From an uncultured Anaerolineaceae bacterium (GTDB lineage Bacteria > Chloroflexota > Anaerolineae > Anaerolineales > Anaerolineaceae): a DNA stretch of 64,000 nt. The notes below the pieces were generated by a model. The model made no database searches. It was not told the origin of the DNA and worked only from the letters and a program-made list of their open reading frames with translations. Positions 44,053 through 53,038 of the stretch are shown one piece after another. The position numbers and the translations under genes were made by a program. Position 1 is the first letter of the stretch. The number at the start of each line of letters is the position of its first letter. The stretch is from positions 1 through 64,000 of the forward strand of contig CALIHP010000019.1 in NCBI GenBank assembly GCA_938020565.1, written 5' to 3'.

Positions 44053-45216
44053 TTATTCCGCAACGGTAACGGTCTGCAGGAACTTGAACTTTCCATCCTC
44101 GATAACCTTAATAAACGCCATATCCTTAATCGCGTCTCCATTTTCGTCGAAAGCGATTTTACCGGTTACGGCCTCGAATTCAAGCTCCGTCAGGGCGTCG
44201 CGAATCGCGACCGGATCTACCGAATCCGCCAGCTCCATCGCGCGGTACAGCGCGAGATAAGCGTCGTAGCTAAGCGCGGAAACCGCGGGAATAATTTCGG
44301 GCTGTCCGTTTTCAACAAGAAACGGCTTAAATCCCTCGACGAATTTCCTCGCCTCCTCAGTTTCCGGAGCCGCGTCGTCGAAGAACGTCGAGACGACGAC
44401 GCCTTCCGCGTCGGCTCCGGCGTTATCGATAATCGTCGCGTTCTCCCAGGTATCGCCGCCCATGATCTGCGCTGTGATCCCCAGTTCGCGCGCCTGCTTA
44501 ATAATCAACGACGCAGTTACGATCGACGACGGCGCGAAAATAACGTCCGGATCGGCGGCTTTAATATTGCCGAGGATAGCCTTGAAGTCGGTCTGATTCG
44601 TCTGGAACTGCTCCTGCGCAACGATTCCGTCCTCGCCGGCAAGCGCGGCGAACGCGTTCGTGAAGAAGCTCCCCAGTCCGGACGAATAATCGTCGCCCAG
44701 CTGCGTAATAACCGCGGCCTTCTTCGCGCCGTTCTGGAACGCATAGTTCGCCATGACCGTACCCTGGAACGGATCGAGGAAAGCGACGCGGAAATAAAAA
44801 TCGTTTCCGAACGTGACCTGCGGATTCGTGCAGGAAGCGCCCATCGCCGGAATCATCGCATCGGCGAAAATTTCGCCAGCCGCAATCGAAACCCCCGAAC
44901 CGTAAGAGCCGACGACAGCCGTAACGTTCTTGCTGACCAGGTTCTGCGCAGCGGTTACCGCCTCAGTCTTATCGCTTTTATTATCGACTTCAAACAGGTT
45001 GATTTTATAAGTTTTGCCCCCGACCGTAATCTCCGGATAAACCTGATTCGCGTACCGGACGCCGAGAACCTCCTGAAAACCGCCGCCGCCGTTTTCGCCC
45101 GTAACCGGTTCGAAAACGCCGATCGTAATTTCGCCGTCTGCCTGCGCGGACGCAAGACCAACAGCAACGAATAAAGGAATAGCAAGCAGCAGCAATAATG
45201 CAATAGTCTTCTTCAT
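44053..45216 (-). CDS. livJ: Branched-chain amino acid-binding protein (LivJ/LivK type)
   Basis: 387 residues from ATG 45216, chosen for the GGAGG just upstream and because the product then begins with a clean signal peptide (KKTIALLLLLAIPLF, cleavage near ASA-QA at 23). Type I periplasmic-binding fold: ITIGVFEPVTGENGGGG, AVVGSYGSGVSIAAGEIF, PAMGASCTNPQVT and VIFAPSSIVTASLIIKQA. It captures the ligand for LivHMGF. Exact ligand specificity is not resolved. Highest-expressed member expected, given the hairpins after it. Confidence 0.93.
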   Translation of the reverse strand: MKKTIALLLLLAIPLFVAVGLASAQADGEITIGVFEPVTGENGGGGFQEVLGVRYANQVYPEITVGGKTYKINLFEVDNKSDKTEAVTAAQNLVSKNVTAVVGSYGSGVSIAAGEIFADAMIPAMGASCTNPQVTFGNDFYFRVAFLDPFQGTVMANYAFQNGAKKAAVITQLGDDYSSGLGSFFTNAFAALAGEDGIVAQEQFQTNQTDFKAILGNIKAADPDVIFAPSSIVTASLIIKQARELGITAQIMGGDTWENATIIDNAGADAEGVVVSTFFDDAAPETEEARKFVEGFKPFLVENGQPEIIPAVSALSYDAYLALYRAMELADSVDPVAIRDALTELEFEAVTGKIAFDENGDAIKDMAFIKVIEDGKFKFLQTVTVAE

Positions 45217-45261
45217 CAGAACCTCCATCAATATAAAGTTGTACACGAGATTTACTTTTGC

Positions 45262-45291
45262 ATTATAGCACATCCTTTTTTCATTCTGCAA
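45262..45291 (-). promoter_or_regulatory. Promoter of the liv operon
   Basis: On the minus strand TTGCAG, an 18-base spacer and TATAAT preceded by TGC (extended -10). It lies 46 bases upstream of the livJ start codon. Confidence 0.7.
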
Positions 45292-45870
45292 CAGAAAAAC
45301 CGGGGAGTCTGCATTTCAAATTTCCGCAGCCAAGGCGAGAAACGGATCAACCATGTAAATATCATTTTTGGAATTAACAAATAATTAGGAAGTTCCTGCA
45401 ATAAGTTCAACACAAACCGGAAGGAGCTTCCTGTGACAGACGATGTCCACTTCAGGATAGCCCTGACCATTAAAAATGCAAAGAGGATTCATCAGTCTTT
45501 CAAACACAGCTGCAATCAATTTGGGGAACATTTGAAACAGGGCTATCAGACTGCGACGAAACTTAGCTTATCCTGCGTTACTCCTTGTATTTAGACGATC
45601 AAATCAGGGAAACAGAGCAGAAAAATGTCCGCAGGTCCGCCTCATTATCCATCAGCCATTGCATTTACCCTTTCAACGCTGCACAGGACGCCAAATTGTC
45701 ATAAAATATTGCGGTAATGCATGAAATCGTTGCCGTCCTACAGTAAAGTTAATACATGAATCAACGCGAAACCTCAGCGATCAGCATTACGAAAACGGCG
45801 AACGGCATGACTCGCCGCACTTGCGTTTTAACCTCATGAGGCGTTCGCAAACTTAATCCTGGATCGAAAA
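45292..45870. other. Long gene-free stretch upstream of the liv promoter
   Basis: About 580 bases with no credible gene: frames on both strands are broken and show no recognised family. Composition is less GC-rich than the flanking genes and frames such as 45252-45470 (minus) overlap the liv promoter. It may be the remains of degraded genes or an insertion element, but I could not identify any. Confidence 0.5.
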
Positions 45871-45874
45871 GTTG

Positions 45875-45902
45875 AAACTGCCTCTCGGGGCAGTTTTTCT
45901 TT
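45875..45902 (+). terminator. Orphan terminator-like hairpin 49 bases before asd
   Basis: AAACTGCC-tctcg-GGGCAGTTT followed by TTCTTT. No gene precedes it on the plus strand, so it either ends a lost gene or an unrecognised RNA, or attenuates the asd-hom transcript. Confidence 0.65.
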
Positions 45903-45950
45903 GAGCGGTTCAAATCCCGAATACTCTATCGTTGAAAGGAAACATCACAC

Positions 45951-47021
45951 ATGCAGTCTCAGTCTATCCACAAAATCCCTGTCGCTGTCCTGGCCGCAAC
46001 CGGTTCCGTCGGTCAGCGTTTTATCAGCCTGTTAGCGAATCATCCCTGGTTCGAAGTCGCGGAAATTACGGCTTCGGACCGTTCCGTCGGCCAACGCTAC
46101 GAAGACGCCTGCCATTGGCTGCTGCCTGAACCGATGCCCGAGAGGGTCGGAAAGATGGTCCTGCTCCCAACGGAAGCTTCCGCGCTGACGCGGTCAAAAA
46201 TCGCGTTTTCCGCGCTTCCCGCCGACGTCGCGAAAACGGTCGAATCCGACGCCGCGAAAGCCGGCCTGTACGTCTGCTCCAATGCGTCCGCGTACCGGAA
46301 GGATCCGCTCGTTCCGATCCTCGTTCCGGAAGCGAACCCGGATCATATCGGTATTCTCAACGTTCAGCAGAAAGAATACGGCTGGAGCGGCGGGATCCTG
46401 ACGAATCCAAACTGCACGACGACCGGGTTCGTCGTCCCGCTGACAGCGATCGATCGAAAATTCGGACTGGAACGCGCGATCGTTTTTTCGATGCAGGCGA
46501 TTTCAGGCGCGGGCTATCCCGGCATCCCATCCATGGATATCCTCGGCAACGTCATTCCGTATATCGGCGGCGAGGAAGAAAAACTCGAATATGAACCGGC
46601 GAAGATTATGGGCACGTTCGACGGAGCGCAGATTCATCAGCATCCCTTTAAAGTCTCGGCGCATACCAACCGGGTCGCCGTCGTCGACGCGCATACAATC
46701 TGCATTTCGTTCGAACTGCGCGAAAAAGCGTCGGTACCGGCGCTGATCGAGGCGCTCGAAAGCTTCGAATACAGCCCGCTTCTTCAAGGACTCCCCTCGC
46801 TCCCGGAAAGGGCAATCGTCTATCATCATGAACCCAACCGGCCACAGCCGCGTCTCGACCGTGCTCTTTACGGCGGGATGGCGTCCCATGTCGGACGGCT
46901 GCGTCCCTGTTCCATTTTCGACTATCGCATGGTAACCTTATCGCATAACACGATCAAAGGCGCAGCCGGCGGGTCGATCGTCAACGCTGAACTGTTAGCC
47001 CGGACAAAATTTGGAATGTAA
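45951..47021 (+). CDS. asd: Aspartate-semialdehyde dehydrogenase
   Basis: 356 residues, the archaeal/fungal-type branch. Reduces aspartyl phosphate to aspartate semialdehyde with NADPH, feeding lysine, threonine and methionine synthesis. N-terminal VAVLAATGSVGQRFISLL nucleotide motif, active-site cysteine in ILTNPNCTTTG (near residue 155), AISGAGYPGIPSMDI and the substrate-binding SAHTNRVAV. The downstream hom gene starts 12 bases later, a threonine/methionine branch operon. Confidence 0.95.
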   Translation: MQSQSIHKIPVAVLAATGSVGQRFISLLANHPWFEVAEITASDRSVGQRYEDACHWLLPEPMPERVGKMVLLPTEASALTRSKIAFSALPADVAKTVESDAAKAGLYVCSNASAYRKDPLVPILVPEANPDHIGILNVQQKEYGWSGGILTNPNCTTTGFVVPLTAIDRKFGLERAIVFSMQAISGAGYPGIPSMDILGNVIPYIGGEEEKLEYEPAKIMGTFDGAQIHQHPFKVSAHTNRVAVVDAHTICISFELREKASVPALIEALESFEYSPLLQGLPSLPERAIVYHHEPNRPQPRLDRALYGGMASHVGRLRPCSIFDYRMVTLSHNTIKGAAGGSIVNAELLARTKFGM

Positions 47022-47033
47022 AGGCAGGACGGA

Positions 47034-48059
47034 ATGAAAAACGTAAGAATCGGTATGATCGGCTTTGGAAACGTCGGGCAGGGCTTCGTTCAGATCATTG
47101 CGCAGAGACGCGAGCTGCTGCGCGAGGAGTATGGGATTAATCCCCTGATTACCGCGATTTCGGATAAAGTCAAAGGTTCGCTCCGAAACAACGAAGGCCT
47201 CGATCTCGGCCTTCTCCAAAAGGTTCCCGTCAACTTCGCGGATTTCGAAACGGACGAAATCGTCGGCTGGGACGCGACTGAGATGATCGCTGAATCGCGA
47301 TCCGACGTCATTCTCGAGCTGTCGGTCGCGAATTACGAAACGGGCGAACCGGCGCTCTCGTACATGACGCAGGCGCTTAACGCCGGAAAATCCGTCATCA
47401 CCAGCAACAAAGGACCGATCGCCTTAAGCTATCGATCGCTGAACGGTCTCGCGCAGAAAAACGGCGTCGGGCTGGGAATCGAAGGGACCGTCATGAGCGG
47501 GACGCCGGCGATCCGCGTCGGGAAAGAGCTCCTCTATTCGGCCGGGATAACCGCCGTGCGCGGTATCTTTAACGGAACCTGCAACTATATTCTCAGCGAA
47601 ATGAAGAGCGGACGTTCCTTCGAAGAAGCCTTATCCCTGGCGCAGAAGCTCGGTTTCGCGGAGGCCGATCCGACGCTTGATATCAGCGGCATGGATTCCG
47701 CAATGAAAATCGCGATCCTTTCCGAGGTTCTTTTCGGCGAACGGATCGTCCCAACGGAGATCCCCGTTACCGGAATTTCCGACCTGACGACCGAAGATAT
47801 TCGAGAAGCCGCCGACCAGAAATGCGTTCGAAAGCTGATCGGGACAATTCAAACGACGAACGACCGTCCGGAGCTTTCGGTTAAACCGGTCCTGCTCCCG
47901 TTTAACGATCCGCTTGCGCAGATCAACGGCGCAATGAACGCAATTCAGTTTGAAACCGACTTCCTGGGACAGGTCACGCTGATCGGGCCGGGGGCGGGGC
48001 GGCTGGAAACCGCCGAAGGCCTGCTTCAGGATCTGATCAGCCTCTTCCGCGAAAAATAA
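47034..48059 (+). CDS. hom: Homoserine dehydrogenase
   Basis: 341 residues, a form without the C-terminal ACT regulatory domain (longer enzymes have about 430). Reduces aspartate semialdehyde to homoserine. Rossmann motif GMIGFGNVGQGFV (8-20), VITSNKGPIALSY, FNGTCNYILSEM, the catalytic region GFAEADPTLDISGMDSAMK. Lack of ACT suggests no direct threonine feedback. Follows asd by 12 bases. Confidence 0.93.
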   Translation: MKNVRIGMIGFGNVGQGFVQIIAQRRELLREEYGINPLITAISDKVKGSLRNNEGLDLGLLQKVPVNFADFETDEIVGWDATEMIAESRSDVILELSVANYETGEPALSYMTQALNAGKSVITSNKGPIALSYRSLNGLAQKNGVGLGIEGTVMSGTPAIRVGKELLYSAGITAVRGIFNGTCNYILSEMKSGRSFEEALSLAQKLGFAEADPTLDISGMDSAMKIAILSEVLFGERIVPTEIPVTGISDLTTEDIREAADQKCVRKLIGTIQTTNDRPELSVKPVLLPFNDPLAQINGAMNAIQFETDFLGQVTLIGPGAGRLETAEGLLQDLISLFREK

Positions 48060-48081
48060 CCGGGAGCCCAGATAAAATCAT

Positions 48082-48116
48082 CGAGGACGGATAACTCTTC
48101 CGTCCTCGCTCTTTCT
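48082..48116 (+). terminator. Terminator after hom
   Basis: Arms GAGGACGGA and TCCGTCCTC with a seven-base loop, followed by GCTCTTTCT. Located between the convergent hom and PAP2 genes. Confidence 0.7.
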
Positions 48117-48127
48117 ATCCTGAAAAT

Positions 48128-48730
48128 TCAGAGTCCCGCTCCAGTCAGCGCCGGAAGCCAGAGGCCGCGATCGAAAACGATCGGATACGCGCCGAAAACG
48201 GACGCTGAAACCGACGCCAACCCGAAGCCGAGGGCCAGCCCAAGCGCAAAACCCGCCAATACGTCGGAAATATAATGCACCCCCATGACGACCCGCGACA
48301 GGATCATCAGCAGCGCCCAAATCCAGATCAGAGCGGCCGCCCACCCGGGTAAAAACCCGCTCGCGAGCGCCGCGATCAGGCCGCCTCGAACCGCATGTCC
48401 CGAGGGGAATGCGTAGGGATCGAGACGACGGTAAACCGCGCCCCAGCTCCCCATCGGACGCGAACGCCCGATCAGCGCTTTCAGCCCCAGGACGAAAAGC
48501 GCCGTCACCGCAGTCGACAACCCCAGATATGCGAAATTTCGCTGCGCTGCGCCCCGGGAAAAGATCCAGCCGATCAGCAGCAGCCCGCAAACCGTCCATG
48601 AATCGCCGCTCTGCGCCAGGAGCGCGGCGCAGCGAAAGCTCAGCGGCGTCGAGGCGAAGCGGCGAAACCAGGCCGTCAGCCGTATATCGAGCGCCGAGAG
48701 CCTTTCTTTTACCGTCCGGAGCGGCAGCAT
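48128..48730 (-). CDS. PAP2-family membrane phosphatase
   Basis: 200 residues, about five helices. All three PAP2 phosphatase motifs are present: KALIGRSRP, PSGHA and SRVVMGVHYISD. Could be an undecaprenyl-pyrophosphate or other lipid phosphatase. Another frame on the same strand (48078-48734) is open but lacks motifs. It begins four bases after the FGE-like gene stop, so the two are likely co-transcribed. Confidence 0.9.
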   Translation of the reverse strand: MLPLRTVKERLSALDIRLTAWFRRFASTPLSFRCAALLAQSGDSWTVCGLLLIGWIFSRGAAQRNFAYLGLSTAVTALFVLGLKALIGRSRPMGSWGAVYRRLDPYAFPSGHAVRGGLIAALASGFLPGWAAALIWIWALLMILSRVVMGVHYISDVLAGFALGLALGFGLASVSASVFGAYPIVFDRGLWLPALTGAGL

Positions 48731-48734
48731 TCAA

Positions 48735-49817
48735 CTACTTTTTCAGGTTTAATACGCTCGACGCCAACGTCCATCCCTTACAGCCATTCTTCATCGAAAC
48801 GCGGATCCAGAACGTATAATCCCGCTCGATCGGACCTTCGTAAACCGTCAGGATCGATCCATTCGCCGCGATACATTCAAGCGTCTGATCAACGCCCGGA
48901 TTTTTCAGGATGAAGATCCCTTCCGTCTGACCGGACTGAACGAAGCCATAAGACTGATCCGGGGACTCGGTCGGAACGAAAAGCGCCTCATACGGCGTCG
49001 CTGGCTGCGTTTTCATCGCGCATCGGAAACCGATCATCGGACTGCTTTCCGTCGGTGAAAGATGACCGCGGTTGGTAAGGTGCTCCTGCGCATAGTTCGA
49101 GGCGAACGACGCGCCGCGGACGACTTTCTCGGTCCCTTCCGCCGGTCCGGTCGGATCCTTCTTCGCGCTGACGGCGTAATACTCGGGATCATACCAATCC
49201 GATACCCATTCCGCAACGTTGTCCATCATGTCAGCCACGCCGGCGCTGCTCGCGCCCGCAGGGTACCCGTTCCCAATTTCCGTATCGCCGGGAACGCCGC
49301 TGGCGTTCGCCTGATACGGGCGCGGGAGAAAATCGCCCCATGGGAATTTCCGGTATCCGTCGATCCCCATCCCGGCGCGTTCCCATTCCGCTTCGGTCGG
49401 AAGCCGCTTGCCGACAAATTCGCAATAATTCTTCGCGTCCTCCCAGGTCACGTTCACGACAGGATAGGCGCCATACGCATCGGAATAATAATTCTTCCGC
49501 GTCTGCGAATCGAACGACGTCGGTTCAGCGCATACTCCCGCCTCGACGCATTTCTTATACGCGCGGATCGTGACCTCATACTTGTCGATCGAATACGCGC
49601 TTAATTCAACCAGGTGAAGCGGCTTCGCTTCCTCGGTCGCGTAATAATCGGCGTCCGGCGCGCCGATCGAATAAATTCCGGACGGCATTTTCACCATGTT
49701 CTCCATCAACGCCGGATTGCCCGCCGGCACGCCCTGCGCCATGACCGCCGTCGTCAGCATCAAGGCGCAGAGAACTCCAACCAAAGCCCATCCGTACCCA
49801 TTTTTTTTATTCAACAT
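48735..49817 (-). CDS. Secreted FGE-sulfatase (SUMF1) domain protein with a C-terminal SH3-like domain
   Basis: 360 residues from ATG 49817 (GGAGGAG upstream). Signal peptide ending near VMA-QG (about residue 28). The formylglycine-generating-enzyme-like fold spans about 38-255: MVKMPSGIYSIGA, SIDKYEVTIRAYKKC, YPVVNVTWEDAKNYCEFVGK, RLPTEAEWERAG, NVAEWVSDWY, VVRGASFAS and IGFRCAM. The last 80 residues resemble a bacterial SH3-like wall-binding domain, with GSILTVYEGP and GWTLASSVL. No sulfatase gene is nearby. Many such proteins are not formylglycine enzymes; function is open. Confidence 0.85.
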   Translation of the reverse strand: MLNKKNGYGWALVGVLCALMLTTAVMAQGVPAGNPALMENMVKMPSGIYSIGAPDADYYATEEAKPLHLVELSAYSIDKYEVTIRAYKKCVEAGVCAEPTSFDSQTRKNYYSDAYGAYPVVNVTWEDAKNYCEFVGKRLPTEAEWERAGMGIDGYRKFPWGDFLPRPYQANASGVPGDTEIGNGYPAGASSAGVADMMDNVAEWVSDWYDPEYYAVSAKKDPTGPAEGTEKVVRGASFASNYAQEHLTNRGHLSPTESSPMIGFRCAMKTQPATPYEALFVPTESPDQSYGFVQSGQTEGIFILKNPGVDQTLECIAANGSILTVYEGPIERDYTFWIRVSMKNGCKGWTLASSVLNLKK

Positions 49818-49818
49818 A

Positions 49819-50721
49819 TTATTTATTCTCCTCCAACAAACGAATCCCCGCCAGCTTTTCAATGACACGAAAAACCGCCGAATTATCTAAAGCGCCGTCG
49901 CCACACTGAATCATCGATTCGTACAGCTGCGCATCCAAGGCCGCCGAAGGGATCGGAATCCCATACTCCCGCGCCGTCTCGACAACGATCGTCAAATCCT
50001 TCGACATCATCTCAGACTTGAACCCGGGGGCCAGCTCGCCGCTGAAAATCCGTTCCGGCTTTGTATCCAGCGTCCAGCACTGCGCAGCGCCGGCGCAAAT
50101 CGCCCGTGTAACTTTCTCGGGATCGGCGCCGGCCTTCTTCGCGAACAAAAGCAGCTCGCCCATCGCAACCATCTGCGCAGCGACCATGATCTGATTCGCG
50201 CATTTGGCAATCTGACCGCAGCCGCTCCCGCCAATATAGGTTACTTTTTTCGCGAACGCGTTCAGCGCCGGAAGCGCCGTTTCCAAAGCGTCCGGATCGC
50301 CGCCAACCATGACGGTTAACGTCCCGTTGATCGCGCCGAGCTGCCCGCCGCTGACCGGCGCGTCCAGCGCCATGACCCCGACTTTAGCCAATTCCGCGGC
50401 GACCTTTCGCGCGGTACCCGGCTTGATCGTCGAGTTATCGATAAAAATCAATCCCGGACGCGCCCCCGCAAGAATACCGTCCTCGCCGAATACAACCTGT
50501 TCGACCGTATCCGAATTCGGGACATTGGTAAAGACGATATCAACGCGGCGCGCGACTTCCGCGGGGCTGAACGCCTCCTCAGCTCCCTCCCGTACCAGCT
50601 CACGAACCGCCTCACGGCTGCGATTATGGACGATGACCGGAAAGCCGGCTTTCAGGAGATTCCGCGCCATCGCCTTCCCCATCAGGCCCAACCCAATATA
50701 CCCGATTTTCATCGCCGTCAT
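49819..50721 (-). CDS. 3-hydroxyisobutyrate dehydrogenase family oxidoreductase
   Basis: 300 residues from ATG 50721 (GAGGA eight bases upstream; ATG 50712 is also possible). NAD(P) motif IGYIGLGLMGKAMARNL at the start followed by HNRSRE, suggesting NADP. DAPVSGGQLGAINGTLTVMVGG, GCGQIAKCANQIM with the catalytic lysine in the next helix region, and SEMMSKDLTI. Relatives include tartronate semialdehyde reductase, hydroxyisobutyrate dehydrogenase and glyoxylate/succinic-semialdehyde reductases. Its stop is one base before the FGE-like gene start. Confidence 0.88.
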   Translation of the reverse strand: MTAMKIGYIGLGLMGKAMARNLLKAGFPVIVHNRSREAVRELVREGAEEAFSPAEVARRVDIVFTNVPNSDTVEQVVFGEDGILAGARPGLIFIDNSTIKPGTARKVAAELAKVGVMALDAPVSGGQLGAINGTLTVMVGGDPDALETALPALNAFAKKVTYIGGSGCGQIAKCANQIMVAAQMVAMGELLLFAKKAGADPEKVTRAICAGAAQCWTLDTKPERIFSGELAPGFKSEMMSKDLTIVVETAREYGIPIPSAALDAQLYESMIQCGDGALDNSAVFRVIEKLAGIRLLEENK

Positions 50722-50938
50722 TTTTAAATCTTCCTCAGCTTTCTCCATATACGATAAAAAACGCAGGACGGTTCGCCCCGCAAATTGAACTTTCTCAAGC
50801 ATTATTATAGGTCAACTTTCGCAATTCGTGCCTGATCTTAACCTTAAGTTCCGCAGAATACTGCGAATCGGCCTGCCGCGGGCGAAACCGGCGGTCATGA
50901 ATCATCGATTTTACAGAATGGTTTCAAATTTCTTACAC

Positions 50939-50944
50939 TATAAT
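50939..50944 (+). promoter_or_regulatory. Candidate -10 box for the first degV gene
   Basis: A perfect TATAAT 41 bases before the start codon. No convincing -35 is seen at 16-18 bases. Confidence 0.4.
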
Positions 50945-50984
50945 AGCGTCAGCAAAACAGAACCAAAGAAGCCGGGAGAACGCC

Positions 50985-51845
50985 ATGGGATTTCATATCG
51001 TAACCGACAGCAACGCGGATTTATCCATCGCAGATCGGAAAAGTTTCTCAGATTTCAGCTATCTTCATGTCCCCTATTTTATCAACGACATCGAAGGCGA
51101 CCCGAATATCACGGGACATGAATTTTTCGAAGCCATGCGCAACGGCGCGAGCACCCACACCGCGCAAATCAATCCGCCGACCTTCATCGCGCTCTATGAG
51201 GAACTGATCGCTGAAGGGAAACGCGAGTTCCTCTGTATAACGCTGTCCTCAAAGCTCTCAGGACTCTGCGAATCCGCCACGAACGCCGCGAATCTTATCA
51301 TGAAAAAGCACCCTGACGTAACGATTCTCGTCGTAGATACGATTTCCGCGTCGATCGGCATGGGGCATCTCGTCAAATCAGCCGTCGAGGCGCGCGATCA
51401 GGGAAAATCGCTCAGCGAAACCCGCGACCTGCTCGAAGCCCGGAAACACCGTATCTGCCACTGGTTTACCGTTGGAGACCTGACCTACCTGAAACGCAGC
51501 GGGCGCCTTTCCGCGGGCGCGGCATGGTTCGGAATGGCGCTCAACATCAAACCCGTCCTGCATATCGACTCAAGCGGGAAACTCGTCCCTGTCGAAAAGA
51601 AAATCGGCCGCGCCAAAGCCATCCAGCGCCTCATCGATCACTACAGCGAGACCGCCCTTGATCGAGGAAACGGGATTGTTTATGTCCTGCATGCTGATAT
51701 TCCCGAAGAAGCGAACAGCGTCAAAACGGCGATCGAAACCCAGACAGGCTCAAAAAACGTCGTCCTGACGGAAATGGGGCCCGTTATCGGGTCGCATGTC
51801 GGGCCCGGGACGCTCGCGGTCATATTTTCAGGTACAGAACGGTAA
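50985..51845 (+). CDS. DegV family fatty-acid-binding protein, copy 1
   Basis: 286 residues. DegV (FakB-like) proteins bind a fatty acid and, with the FakA kinase, present it for phosphorylation. Marks: FHIVTDSNADLS at the start, FFEAMRNGASTHTAQINPPTF, VDTISASIGMGHLV, FTVGDLTYLKRSGRLS, LNIKPVLHIDSSGKL, and GPVIGSHVGPGTLAV near the end. A close paralogue follows 135 bases later; no FakA is in the window. Confidence 0.93.
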   Translation: MGFHIVTDSNADLSIADRKSFSDFSYLHVPYFINDIEGDPNITGHEFFEAMRNGASTHTAQINPPTFIALYEELIAEGKREFLCITLSSKLSGLCESATNAANLIMKKHPDVTILVVDTISASIGMGHLVKSAVEARDQGKSLSETRDLLEARKHRICHWFTVGDLTYLKRSGRLSAGAAWFGMALNIKPVLHIDSSGKLVPVEKKIGRAKAIQRLIDHYSETALDRGNGIVYVLHADIPEEANSVKTAIETQTGSKNVVLTEMGPVIGSHVGPGTLAVIFSGTER

Positions 51846-51980
51846 GGAATCCCGCGCTGCGAACACGCAGGCGTGAATTCCAAAGTACAATTATTGACAA
51901 TCTGAAACGTTTAATGAATTCATCAGGAAAACGAAGAAAACCGCCGGATGAAACACTGAAGCATAGAAAAGGAACCCATC

Positions 51981-52841
51981 ATGTCTTTCTATATCCTCGC
52001 TGATAACTGCAGCGATTTACCCGTATCGCGAAACACCACCAATAAAGATTTTCAAATCCTGAATTTGAGCTTCTTTCTTGACAACGCGCCAGGAGACCTG
52101 ACGATCCCCAGCGCAGATTTTTATAATAAGCTGCGCGCCGGTTCGATGTCGCGGACGAGCCAGATCAATCCGCCCGAATTCGAAGATATCTTCCGGAGAA
52201 TTATCGCGCAGGGGCATAACGAAATCCTCTACCTGGCGTTCAGCTCCGGACTCAGCGGAACGTATCATTCCAGCACTGTCGCGGCCCAGAACATCATGAA
52301 GGAGAACCCGAACGTCCGGATCCTGCCCGTCGATACGCTCGCCGCCGCGCTCGGCGAAGGACTGATCGTCGATAAGGCGGTCGAGATCCGCGATCAGGGG
52401 AAGACAATCGATGAAGTCGCGCAATGGGTCGAAGAGAACAAGCTGAAAACCGCGCACTGGTTCACCGTCGACGATCTGAACTTCCTGAAACGCGGCGGAC
52501 GGATTTCCGCCAGCGCCGCCTGGTTCGGGACCGCGCTGAAAATCAAGCCCGTCCTGCATGTCGATAACAACGGCAAGCTCATCCCCATGGAAAAGAAGAT
52601 CGGGCGGAAGAAATCGCTGGCGCGGATCGCCGAAATCGTCCGTGAAACCGCCGTCGATATCCAGGACCAGACGATCTATATCGCCCACGGAGACTGTCTC
52701 GACGACGTTGAGGAGATCAAGGCGATGATTACCGCGGAGACCGGGGCGGATAAGTTTTTCGTGAACGACCTCGGGCCTGTAATCGGGTCGCATTCAGGCC
52801 CTGGGACGCTCGCCGTTTTCTTCTTTGCGAAAGGCCGGTAA
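51981..52841 (+). CDS. DegV family fatty-acid-binding protein, copy 2
   Basis: 286 residues, the same length as its neighbour. SFYILADNCSDLP, SRTSQINPPEF, YLAFSSGLSGTYHSS, VDTLAAALGEGLIV, FTVDDLNFLKRGGRIS, LKIKPVLHVDNNGKL and GPVIGSHSGPGTLAV. The two copies are alike block by block but clearly diverged, so an old duplication that may bind different fatty acids. A TTGACA at 51894-51899 hints at its own promoter. A strong terminator follows. Confidence 0.93.
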   Translation: MSFYILADNCSDLPVSRNTTNKDFQILNLSFFLDNAPGDLTIPSADFYNKLRAGSMSRTSQINPPEFEDIFRRIIAQGHNEILYLAFSSGLSGTYHSSTVAAQNIMKENPNVRILPVDTLAAALGEGLIVDKAVEIRDQGKTIDEVAQWVEENKLKTAHWFTVDDLNFLKRGGRISASAAWFGTALKIKPVLHVDNNGKLIPMEKKIGRKKSLARIAEIVRETAVDIQDQTIYIAHGDCLDDVEEIKAMITAETGADKFFVNDLGPVIGSHSGPGTLAVFFFAKGR

Positions 52842-52847
52842 AGGTTA

Positions 52848-52891
52848 AGCCAGAGCCTGACGTCGGGAGTGGCGTCAGGCTCTGGCTTTTG
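52848..52891 (+). terminator. Strong terminator after the degV pair
   Basis: Fifteen-base perfect arms AGCCAGAGCCTGACG and CGTCAGGCTCTGGCT, then TTTTG. It marks the last GC-rich sequence before the AT-rich island. Confidence 0.88.
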
Positions 52892-52977
52892 TCAGATTGA
52901 TTACAACCTTAACTTTGTCAGATCAAACGTCGCCGCTATAACCGCTGAGTGTTGTATTTATTTTTTATTCACAGAAT

Positions 52978-52993
52978 GCTGCCAATAGGCAGC
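52978..52993. promoter_or_regulatory. Palindrome upstream of the XRE promoter
   Basis: GCTGCC-aata-GGCAGC, 16 bases before the -35 hexamer. The sequence GCAGCGTT at its right side (52989-52996) recurs at 53020-53027 within the promoter spacer, so these may be binding sites for the XRE protein. Confidence 0.45.
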
Positions 52994-53009
52994 GTTTTCC
53001 TCTATTTTA

Positions 53010-53038
53010 TTGACAAGAAGCAGCGTTCAGCGTATACT
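53010..53038 (+). promoter_or_regulatory. Near-consensus sigma-70 promoter of the XRE-methyltransferase operon
   Basis: Consensus TTGACA, exactly 17 bases, TATACT; the start codon lies 22 bases after the -10 with GGGAGAG between. This is the best promoter in the window. Confidence 0.85.

Noticed and set aside
45252..45470. 72-codon minus-strand frame upstream of livJ
   Set aside because: Overlaps the liv promoter, has no ribosome-binding site and no recognisable sequence.
48078..48734. 218-codon minus-strand frame overlapping the PAP2 gene
   Set aside because: Same strand, other frame; the overlapping 200-residue frame carries all three PAP2 motifs, this one none.
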